From Symsagittifera roscoffensis (Eukaryota; Xenacoelomorpha; Acoela; Convolutidae), in assembly GCF_963678635.1 (NCBI RefSeq), contig NC_087062.1:62903253-62967252 (forward strand): DNA of 64,000 bases, given 5' to 3'. The notes under the pieces were generated by a model that was not told the origin of the DNA, did no database searches, and saw only the letters and a program-made list of their open reading frames with translations. Below are positions 53,989 through 62,420 of the stretch, in pieces (the stretch's first letter is position 1; each line of letters starts with the position of its first letter). Both the position numbers and the translations under genes were made by a program.

Positions 53989-55503
53989 ATGACCCGCAGT
54001 CTGGTGAGAAGCAATCCCAGCGAGCTTCGAATCATGGATCTTGAGAACATGCTGCGCATGATAAATCATCTCGCGCTCACCAGAGATGGGATAAACTTCA
54101 ACACCCAGCAAGGGAGACGCTGGATAAACGACGTGTTCCAGACTCAGATAGGGGAAATGGAGCAAGAATTGAGGACAACCAACTCACTGGCTCGGACCAG
54201 TTCGACTGTGAGCGGTAGAGTGAGGGGTAATGTGCCGGAATCACTCGCCAATCGCCTCGAGCCCCTAGCAATGGAAACTGGTGCAACCGCTCATGTTGCT
54301 CCAAGCTCAGATGTGAGAGAAAGGTTGGGGACTACTCCTCCCCCTAGAAGACAACCGTTGGAGAGCCGACTTGGGAGATCAATTGATCAGAGTCAGACTA
54401 GCTCTCAGACCATATCGAGGACGAGTAACCCGCCCGCCACGGAAACTCCGGCTTCTACAGGAAACCCATCAACGGGCGCCACGCCGGCAGAAGGGGTGGA
54501 GCCAAGCAGCGTTCTGCTTTGGAACCGTCCAGATCCCAGCGGTTGGGGACAGTATAAAACGGACATGTCAGCGAGCTTGAACATGAACACATTGACGTGT
54601 CGAGTGGATGCAAGGAGGATGATGGGTGGAGATGGTCCCACAGTGTCTGGATTATATCGAATACCGGGCGTGGATTGGCTGTTAGCGGAACAGGAACAGT
54701 TTAGCTCGGCGACTACGCTCAGGTTCGTGGACCATGATGGATTGCCTCAGGACAATACCTTTGGGCCCTTGAATACCAGATCTCTTACGGACGTCCGTCG
54801 GAGAGCCAGGGAATTGACACCACCTCCCGAGAGGGGCAAATTCCTGACAGAGAATAAGCCCAACAACAAGCATCATAAGATGTACAGGGAGTTTTCTAAA
54901 CCACCCGGCCAGGCGCCTGGTGAGTATTCGAGAGACTATCCCCGAGCAACCTCGGTGGAGGGGGACGATAGGAGGTACGCGGGACTGAAGGCACAGGTGG
55001 GTGACAGCCTGTTTGCTGCCTATGATCCCCTGGACATAAAGGCTGCCAAATATCTGGTAGTGGCCAGTTCAGACTATCTCTATACGCCTCGTTCCCTCTT
55101 CTGGCCCGATGTGATTTTCTTGACAGCGCCTCAGTTAGACTGGTGGCAATCAGTAGGCATGACGATAAGCGTGCAGAGGACAATCAGCATGGATCCGCAG
55201 GTGATAGTAATTGCCGGCTCGAATGACCACCTGCAGAGCAGAGGGTTGTTGTCCCGTCTGACAGATGGATCAGTCCCAAGCAATGAAGTCATAGGGGAGG
55301 CTATAATGACGTTGCTCTCAGCCATGACCGAAGTATGTGGTGAAGATTATTTTTGTGCTGTCACCGGGGTACGCCACATTGCCAGAACCCTTACAATTTG
55401 TGTACACGATGGTCGCAACTTAAGCGGAGGGACGATTCAGCGTGATAATACCTGCGCCGAACAGAATAGTGGACCCCAACAACTATTGCCCACCCCGTTC
55501 TGA
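53989..55503 (+). CDS. SGNH/GDSL hydrolase-like protein, post-pol ORF a
   Basis: 505 codons from the first in-frame ATG (the frame opens earlier; an upstream ATG at 53,957 is out of frame by one base). Residues 1-60 are helical, 60-165 Ser/Thr/Pro-rich and disordered. About 335-450 carries SGNH blocks: VGDSL with the Ser codon at 55,006-55,008 (residue 340), and VIVIAGSNDHL (GxND) with Asn at residue 412. The spacing of 72 residues is normal for the family. The last block is not clear; DPNNYCP in the shifted frame just downstream is a candidate lacking His. SGNH enzymes are esterases/acyl hydrolases. The frame ends by shifting at about 55,440 into the 55,442-56,065 ORF. Confidence 0.6.
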   Translation: MTRSLVRSNPSELRIMDLENMLRMINHLALTRDGINFNTQQGRRWINDVFQTQIGEMEQELRTTNSLARTSSTVSGRVRGNVPESLANRLEPLAMETGATAHVAPSSDVRERLGTTPPPRRQPLESRLGRSIDQSQTSSQTISRTSNPPATETPASTGNPSTGATPAEGVEPSSVLLWNRPDPSGWGQYKTDMSASLNMNTLTCRVDARRMMGGDGPTVSGLYRIPGVDWLLAEQEQFSSATTLRFVDHDGLPQDNTFGPLNTRSLTDVRRRARELTPPPERGKFLTENKPNNKHHKMYREFSKPPGQAPGEYSRDYPRATSVEGDDRRYAGLKAQVGDSLFAAYDPLDIKAAKYLVVASSDYLYTPRSLFWPDVIFLTAPQLDWWQSVGMTISVQRTISMDPQVIVIAGSNDHLQSRGLLSRLTDGSVPSNEVIGEAIMTLLSAMTEVCGEDYFCAVTGVRHIARTLTICVHDGRNLSGGTIQRDNTCAEQNSGPQQLLPTPF

Positions 55504-56065
55504 GCTTCCTGCCATCTGGGCTGATGTTTCCAATGCCATTCAGGGATTCAAGGATTTCTGCACAACTCGGTTGGTGCTGGATGAAGTCCTGGGATTGGAG
55601 CTGTCCAACTTCGCCAGGTTACTGAAGTTGAGGCCAGGAGTAGATGATGATCACTTATTAGTACAACAAGTGGCCAATGACCTCTGGTTCAGACAGATGG
55701 ATTATGCTAGAAATGAACAGGGGCGGACGGTCAGAAGAAATATGAAATCGGCAGAAGGCCAACGCCAGGACCTCATGGCGTTGGCCTTGAGGACGAAGCC
55801 ACACACCAATGCATGGTTGTGTTTGTCGCCAAGAGTGTGTACCTTGGGAGAAGACGCGTTCGAGCATGCACCGGCAGTAATCAAGGAGATACACACTTAT
55901 CTGAAAAACTTGTTCAACGAGAGGGAGTTAGCCGGAGGCATGATGTTACAATTGATGCAAGACGTGAACACGATGGCGTTAGATAGATTCCAAGCTGATA
56001 TTTTGGCCATGAGGGCACAATATGAGAGATCAGACGCTATCTTGGGTGGAATTGGAGTGGGATGA
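55442..56065 (+). pseudogene. Post-pol ORF a continued, helical unknown domain
   Basis: Reads on from the SGNH-like frame through a +1 shift: RIVDPNNYCPPRSELPAIWADV, then about 180 residues of mostly helical, acidic sequence (VLDEVLGLELSNFARLL, AFEHAPAVIKEIHTYLKNL). It ends at TGA 56,063-56,065, overlapping the next ATG as ATGA. Whether the shift is programmed, a mutation or an assembly indel cannot be told here. Confidence 0.5.
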
Positions 56066-56523
56066 ACAGGAAGATGAAGGATTGGAGGATACTCTTGCTC
56101 CAGTACCTCCTGCAACAGAATAGAAGTATCACAGGAGAGGACAAGGTGGTAACTGGAGCGAGTGAATGCAAACAGTACTGTGACATACTCTTGCTGACAG
56201 ATCTGGCTGTGATGATGCGGATCGATCCGCTGGCTCTGGTCCATGGACTAAGGGAGTTCGTCACGGTGGTGTACGGACCTGTGATGTCATACGTGTTCCC
56301 AGACGTGCAAGTGAAGATATACAGGAATTCGGCGTTGTGCGTCAACTTAGTCTCCGTTGTGGATTGTTCCGTGCTGAATTGGGTAGAACAGAAAGAGTTG
56401 AGAGGATTGGCCAGCAACGGCAGGTTAATCGGAAGAATAGCGGAGCCGGGATGGATGTTGATGGTCTTCAACAACAATTTCAAATGCAGAATGGGCAGCG
56501 AGGACCTCCCATGTCCAGTTTAA
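56062..56523 (+). pseudogene. Post-pol ORF b, unknown
   Basis: 153 codons starting at the ATGA overlap. After about 35 residues it becomes well-structured sequence (CDILLLTDLAVMMRIDPLAL, REFVTVVYGPVMSYVF, VNLVSVVDCSVLNWVEQKEL). The alternative frame 0 reads a natural acidic continuation of the previous ORF (WDEQEDEGLEDTLAP), so the start here may be an artefact of a frameshift. No family recognised. Confidence 0.45.
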
Positions 56524-57242
56524 TCCGAAGCTTTGGAATCTGCGACCAGTGGTGAAGGATTCAGGAGAGGCGATGCGGGTCCCACTTTGGCCGGAAGCAT
56601 ATGCACACGTCAAAAAGAATCAGCAAGTGTGGCTTTCCGGGTCCAGGCCGCTGCCGTACCAATGCCCGCGATATCCACCGATAAGGAGGATGTTGTTGGG
56701 GGTCTTGTCTCCTATCATTGCCCCTCGCATCGGAGCGGCTCGTGATGCGGAAGAGAAAATGCAGAAATGGAGTGAAGGGATGGAGCCGCGCTTCATCAGT
56801 TGGAATGTTGCGGCCATGCATACTTTTGACTTCACGTTTCCTTGTGCATGGAGCCGGAAGAAGATCAAGGCACCACCTTCCAGGAGGCCAGGGGTTTCCG
56901 TTCACATGTGGAATGACGTGTATACGCCAGCCGATGATTGGTCACGATTGAAATGGCCAGGAAAAGTGAAGGTGATACTATTGGAAATAGCAAAGGAAAT
57001 CAGAGGAGACACGTACATGACGGTCGACGAGCTGGCGTGATTTGGCGACGAATCGGTAGAATTCCTGGTGAATGATGAGTTATTTTATCACGCAGGGGAT
57101 CTTGCCGTACCGGCGCGGCCGGATTCGGGCATGGACATGCGGCAACGCCCATCGCGACCTGGGCCGAGACCAGACACAAACTACGATGAGCAGATGGATC
57201 AGGACGACGATCACACGAGGGAAAGGGAGACAAGTCGAATGG
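56505..57242 (+). pseudogene. Post-pol ORF c, unknown
   Basis: One frame from about 56,505: FNPKLWNLRPVVKDSGEA, AYAHVKKNQQVWLSGSRPL, MWNDVYTPADDWSRLKWPGK. A TGA at 57,038-57,040 is followed in the same frame by FGDESVEFLVNDELFYHAG and an Arg/Asp/Gln-rich tail to 57,242. A single point mutation thus splits one protein. Trp-rich; no domain recognised. Confidence 0.45.
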
Positions 57243-57243
57243 A

Positions 57244-57770
57244 TTGGACCTAGGAGCATTGGAGAGAGACTTGCTGGAGTACCAGTTCAGTGAAGACGAC
57301 GATGGGGAAGTCGATGGAAATCAATTGCCGATGACACCATCGTCTTTCATGTCCCCTACGAGAGAGGCGCCGGCCAGCTTATCCCCAGTGGATCCTATAG
57401 GCCTGGCAATGGACTACCGGAGTAGGGACATACAGAAACTGCTCCATGAATCACCAAGGAGTAGAAGAATTGACGAGACCATGAGGGTATCCTTCCTGAG
57501 CACATTACCTGAAGAGGAGTCGGAGAGATACCAGAGTGAGCTTGAAAGCAAGGCAGGAGTGACCTGGAACCGAGTGACCTTCATGGAAAGGACATGGGAC
57601 GTGATATGCAGGTACGGGACGCATTTCGTAATGAAGGTTAAACCAACCCATCACACCCATGATGGGGGTTAAACCAACCCATCACACGCGAGTTTCTGGA
57701 GAAACTAATGAGCTCCGTAGAGTCTGATCTTCTGACCGAGTCAGTTACAGAGTACAGTGACGATGATTAG
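57244..57770 (+). pseudogene. Post-pol ORF d, unknown, with 31-bp tandem duplication
   Basis: 142 codons: acidic start, then MDYRSRDIQKLLHES, FLSTLPEEESERYQSEL, WNRVTFMERTWDVICRYG. At 57,638-57,690 the segment GTTAAACCAACCCATCACAC occurs twice, 31 bp apart, and shifts the frame. The natural continuation FLEKLMSSVESDLLTESVTE then ends at TAG 57,768-57,770. Confidence 0.45.
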
Positions 57771-57773
57771 CAG

Positions 57774-58290
57774 ATTACGAGAAAATTACCCGTCAGGCGA
57801 GCCAAGAAAGGGATGAAGAGGTTGAAAGGGAAGACAGGAAGCAAAACTGTGAATCAGAAAGTTGTGAATTCGAAAGCCAGTGCAGAGGTGGTCTCGTTGT
57901 CAAGAGTAGCTCGTCCAAGTGAGAGTGGACAAGGAGATGGTGCGACGCTGCCCCGGGGAGTAAAATATAACCTGATACCCCCTATGCTATTGGCAGGTTT
58001 GACCACCTGAAAAGCGCATGGACTTTGGCGGACACGAAGCTCAAAATGAAAGTCATCAGTCAGTGTGGATCTGGAGGACTTGATGATTACAAGCCCTCGC
58101 GAACCAATATGGCCCGGATGAAGCGGGAGGGACAACTCGGCGTAATCGAGTATAGTCGGATAACAGTGCCAGACTCAGTCCACATGGGAGATCCAGCAGG
58201 GGATTATGTAGAGATGCCTAAGGCAAGGAAATCCGCGAGAGGGCACTTGATGGCCTGGGAGAGAAGCGAGCCGTGCAAGAGTATTTGAAG
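57774..58290 (+). pseudogene. Post-pol ORF e, basic unknown protein
   Basis: First a Lys/Arg-rich stretch (57,774-58,007, KKGMKRLKGKTGSKT), then after a frameshift at about 57,995 RFDHLKSAWTLADTKLKMKV and EGQLGVIEYSRITVPDSV to a stop at 58,288. The basic N-terminal part could bind nucleic acid; otherwise unrecognised. Confidence 0.4.
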
Positions 58291-58299
58291 GAGCTGACG

Positions 58300-59145
58300 G
58301 ATATCTCTAATTTGAGTCGGAAAGAATACGGGACGGTGATACCCTCGGAGGCAAATTAAATCGGGCTGGATAAACTATTAGAAATCTCTTGGAGGGCGGC
58401 CCTCCAAAGATACTTCGACAAGACGATGCATGCACCTGCGACGGTGGCAGCATACCTGGCCTATTCGTGTGCAAGAACTGACTTGCAGGTACGACTGGCC
58501 TGGTGTTTGATGGGAATCAAGAAGTCGGAATATGAGGCCAATAATGACTCGAAAACAAAAAAACAGGAACTGGAATTGATGGAATCCCTGCGAGTGTTGA
58601 TTTCTAGAGACGATTCGGCGATAGCCTGGGCTAAGCGTAAAGATGCCCTTTGTTTTGTGAGGTTCGTGGTGGATCGTATCTCCACTCCTGTTTTGGAAGA
58701 ATGCATAAAAACCATTCGGCAAGGGGGAGTTGATCGTGAACGAAACTTTCTGAGGGCACTCCTGGAGCTATATCAGGACATGCCGCTGCCCATACTAAAT
58801 AAGGAATTCGACGACATGGAAAGTTATCACAGGTTGGAAGAAGTGAGAAGATACTCCAACAAGGAGTTGAAAGTGAGCCGGGAGTCAATTGAAGCAGTCA
58901 GGGGACAGAAGGAATATGCAACACTGGGGAAGTTGAAATCCTTCCAATATGTGTCAGGCATACCAGGGATGGCGTATAATCCCTTCGTGGACGAGGAAGC
59001 CAGGGAAGCATACTTTGACTATGAGCAAGTTGTGGTACTTAATTTCTGGGTCGAGCGAGTCAAGGAAACTGGCATGTTGATAGGGGAACAACACAAGCTG
59101 GGAATCATTTTGGAGGAACGAGCTAAAGGGGCAAGTGAGCTATGA
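58300..59145 (+). pseudogene. Post-pol ORF f, helical unknown protein
   Basis: The longest later frame (239 codons from ATG 58,426; coding-like sequence EISWRAALQRYFDKT runs in before it). Helical and charged: YLAYSCARTDLQVRLAWCLMG, VLISRDDSAIAWAKRKDA, FLRALLELYQDMPLPILNKEF, AYFDYEQVVVLNFWVERVKE. It ends overlapping the next frame by 11 bases. No homologue recognised. Confidence 0.5.
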
Positions 59146-59626
59146 TTATGGTTCTTGGGACGGTCCCTTGAAGCCTTCCTGGTGTCCACATCCAAACGCC
59201 GGTTTAAACTGGGATATGACGGCAGATGTCACATTGGATTTGGATGATGACGCGAGTCTACACAACTTGGCCATGATACACCATCTGCTGGCCCTGAAAA
59301 TAACAAAGCAGAAGAGCGGATCATCCACGGAGCCAGCCGAGGGAAATCCCTCCGGTGATTGGTTGAGACAGGGAACCTGTCTGGCCCACAGTAGTGGAAT
59401 GGACGGTTACGTGTATGATTCGGTGCCTTGTCTGAATACGCTGAGTGAGCAGCATCGCCAACTAGCTCAATTGTATGGGAGGTTAAGCATGTCGGAAAAA
59501 AGTGAAATGCAGTTGATTGCGGACTGTCACGGAGTAACGGAAGTGAACTTGATCACTGCCTTGGGATTTTGCAGTATGACGAGCTCCATAGAATCACTGG
59601 AACGCCTGGAGCGTGCCCATGGGTAG
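59135..59626 (+). pseudogene. Post-pol ORF g, unknown
   Basis: 163 codons whose only early start is GTG, so it is probably the frameshifted continuation of ORF f: WDGPLKPSWCPHPNAGLNWD, LDLDDDASLHNLAMIHHLLAL, YDSVPCLNTLSEQHRQLAQL. Trp/Pro/Asn-rich N-terminal part, helical end. Unrecognised. Confidence 0.45.
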
Positions 59627-59639
59627 TGGTCCCCTTAGT

Positions 59640-60299
59640 GTGAAAGTGTTCCCTGGAGCGTTGCAGACTGATCAAAAGATTGGAGGTTAGCGAGAGGCTC
59701 TGGAGAACGAGATGAATTTGAAAGACAGTGAGGCCTATCATAGACCTACTGGTTCGAAATATCTGGTGGGTTCGAGCTCTGCACCATTTTGCAATAGTAG
59801 GTACCCTACGCACATGGTGGTGATGGAAGCGAGGAAACAGCAGGTGTTGGTCGACCAACTCTTCTCTGTGCCAAAGTGCGTGAGGTTGGCCAGGATGTCG
59901 GAAAGGTCATCAAATTTACTGACGAAGATCATTCGGGCCGTCCCGAAGAGATCTGAAGGAGAGTTGCAGGACGTAGTGGGTGAAGAGTTCATAAGGTTGA
60001 GTGAGGGTAACGTGAGTGAACTCCAGAAGAAGAAGGCGAGCGGAGCGTTACCCACCGAATTCCCCACCATGGATGAAAAGGACGATGTACACAGGATTAT
60101 GATGGAAGTGGAACCGTTGCTGGGAGCTTCAGGGTACCAGACTCGAAGGAACATCTTGATAACCCATGGGGAGTATCCTTGTCACTGCTTGTCGCAGACG
60201 TTGTGGTACCCCAAACGTGGGAATCTGGTGTAAGTATCGGACGTGGAGGAGTTGTACCGACCAAAATCAACGGGTGTCAATCGTGGTGGTTAGTGCCAT
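59640..60299 (+). pseudogene. Post-pol ORF h, unknown
   Basis: Frame 59,712-60,233: KYLVGSSSAPFCNSRYPTHM, VDQLFSVPKCVRLARMSERS, PKRSEGELQDVVGEEFIRL, DDVHRIMMEVEPLLGAS. TAA at 60,231-60,233 is followed in the same frame by VSDVEELYRPKSTGVN. Contains several Cys and His residues but no clean metal motif. Unrecognised. Confidence 0.45.
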
Positions 60300-60905
60300 G
60301 CTGGCGGTGAGGTGGTTAGAAGCTAACGTGGGCACGAGTGAGCAGGAGACGGCCGTGCCGACACCTGAGCAACTAAGCAACGTGAAGATGAACAACAACT
60401 TAGATACTTTCAGAACCACCCTCAAGGTTCTAAGAATACCCGAAGACATTGAGAGGATATGGTCAAGGCAAAGGTTGATGCCCTGGTTCCGTGCAGTGAT
60501 GACATCATGGATGTATGAACGCGCGAAGCGTCATATGTCTAGGAACACGGAAGCCTATCAATCCTTCCAGCTAGATATAGGACCGGGAGCCTATAAGAGA
60601 GCATTCCTAACGCACAGAAACGCTGTTACCACAGCGGTGAAGCGAGTAGCTGGAGCGCCTTGTGTTACTGAAGCTGAAAAGAGAGAGGTCTTACGAGCTG
60701 ACCTAGAACGGAATGTGAGCCTGTGTCTGCACAACAGCTTCTACAGGAACCGGGAGCAAAAAGTGAATGTGGACTTGCTACCTTGTTGCAAACCGAGGCT
60801 GTTAGAGCAGGACAGTTGAGGCACGGCACGCAACTCCGTGGACATGCTGCAGAAAGTCCTAGAAGACAGTGAGAATGAAGATCAAGGACAAGAAGCAATG
60901 GAGTG
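60166..60905 (+). pseudogene. Post-pol ORF i, last ORF of family B
   Basis: 217 codons in the next frame; only the part after about 60,280 looks coding (VSAMLAVRWLEANVGTSEQE, MPWFRAVMTSWMYERAKRHM, RAFLTHRNAVTTAVKRVAG, LERNVSLCLHNSFYRNRE). After TGA at 60,817-60,819 the frame continues acidic (VDMLQKVLEDSENEDQGQEA) to 60,905, so the original end was probably there. Unrecognised. Confidence 0.45.
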
Positions 60906-61650
60906 ACGAAGACGTGACAAGAGATGAGAGTGAAAAGTGAAAAGAGAAGGAGAAAAACTTGATTGTCTTTGTAGGCTAAAACTTTTACCAATCAACCAAG
61001 TTTGATTATTGAAACTGTTAAACTTTTTGTTTTGCTATAGTTTGGTCAAACCAGGCTTTGAGAATTGGTAAAATTTTTGCAATTGTTAAATGACAATGAA
61101 AATTTTTAGTTGATGCTATTTATAAATATAGAGAGAGCATAGGTGAGTAGTTTTACCTATTTAAACCCGACTAAAGTTTTTAACCTGTGTAAGACACCTG
61201 TTCACTGTGTGACGACCTGTTAGGGTTTGGGTTAGGGTTTCATAGCCACAGAGTTTCTTAGTTTTAATATTGAGGACGACAGCATGCATAAATAACTGAT
61301 TATACTTGGTGAGTAACGTTAGGTTAATTTTAACGGGAGCGTAGCCGTGCCACGTCCCAAATTTTTAATCAAGCGAGTGCGAAAAGAAATTTTATGGCGA
61401 GATGACCTAAATAATCAGAAAAGAAATTTTATCTAGGACACTCCTCGTGGTGCAAATTTTGTGAAACTGTTGAAAGGCAGTGAGATGTAGTATGATGCCA
61501 TTTATGACACGTAGTGAGTTCAGGTGGAGTAGATAAATTTCATTTTCTGATGCAATTTGTAAGGTTGATTGTAGAGAACTGGAACACTACTTGACGATAA
61601 CCCGGAGTTATGCGATCAATGAGGACATTGATGGGGACTGTCCGGGAGTA
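60906..61650. other. Family B 3' untranslated region
   Basis: No ORF. Contains a AAAAGAAATTTTAT direct repeat (about 61,381 and 61,421) and a short TTAGGGTTTGGGTTAGGGTTT run at 61,218-61,239. A purine-rich stretch before the LTR (GGGAGTA, GATGGGGACTG) could serve as polypurine tract. Confidence 0.5.
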
Positions 61651-62420
61651 TGTGCCATTCCACATGATTGGCATAGCCTTACCTTCCGGCACAACGCGAG
61701 AATAGAATTAGAGGCCTTAACAATCATTTATTAGTAAAAAAAGAGGGTCAGAATATTCTGGTATTTTAAATTTTCAAAAATTCGAATTCTGACGTCACAT
61801 TTCTGAGAAATGCTAAAACGGCCATTTTGAGCCGAGAAACAGAAAAAAAACAGAACAACCGCTGAAATAGTGAAAAACAGTCGAACGGGAACGAAAGAAA
61901 AAACGAAGCCTCTAATCGTGACGATCACGCACGATAAGACAGCTAATTAGAGACGACAGGCGGAAAGGAGGCTTCAGTGGGGAAGGAGTAAAGAGCAGTA
62001 CCCTCCCGTGCCACGAATTGGGAGTAATAACGACGTTAATACAGGGAAATCACGGAAGCGGAGGCTCGGCCCCCCAGAGAGAGTATATGGTGAAGGACTA
62101 TAAAGAACTGACCTTTTAGCTACTCTGATGCCATAAACATTTGAATTAACACCGGTATTATTTGATATTTTAGAATATGAGTAGCTAGAAAGGAGAAAGA
62201 GTCAATCCATCTCCAATGGATTTAATATAGAACTGTCACCAAAAACATAGTAAAATAGGATACTCGAGCCATGTTTTTAAAAGCAATCATGTAGTCTGAG
62301 AATCCGAGACCAGGATATGTGGTTGTATTCGCATGTAAACGGAAGCTGATTAAAAGTCGATTGACTGATGGCCTAAAAATAGTATTTTTTAGTTAGCCCT
62401 AGACAGACCAGAAAATCAAC
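61651..62420 (+). repeat. Family B 3' LTR
   Basis: 770 bp direct repeat of 44,206-44,980: same TGTGCCATTCC start, CCGGCACAACGCGAGAATAG, TATAAAG box at about 62,099 and ATCAAC end. Flanking bases (GGGTT before the 5' LTR, AGTTT after the 3' LTR) do not match, so no clear target duplication survives. Confidence 0.9.

Noticed and set aside
61218-61239. TTAGGGTTTGGGTTAGGGTTT resembles telomeric repeat
   Set aside because: Only three imperfect units inside the family B 3' UTR; too short and irregular for a telomere.
61367-61440. Repeat-spacer array (CRISPR-like)
   Set aside because: Just two copies of a 14-mer, eukaryotic context.
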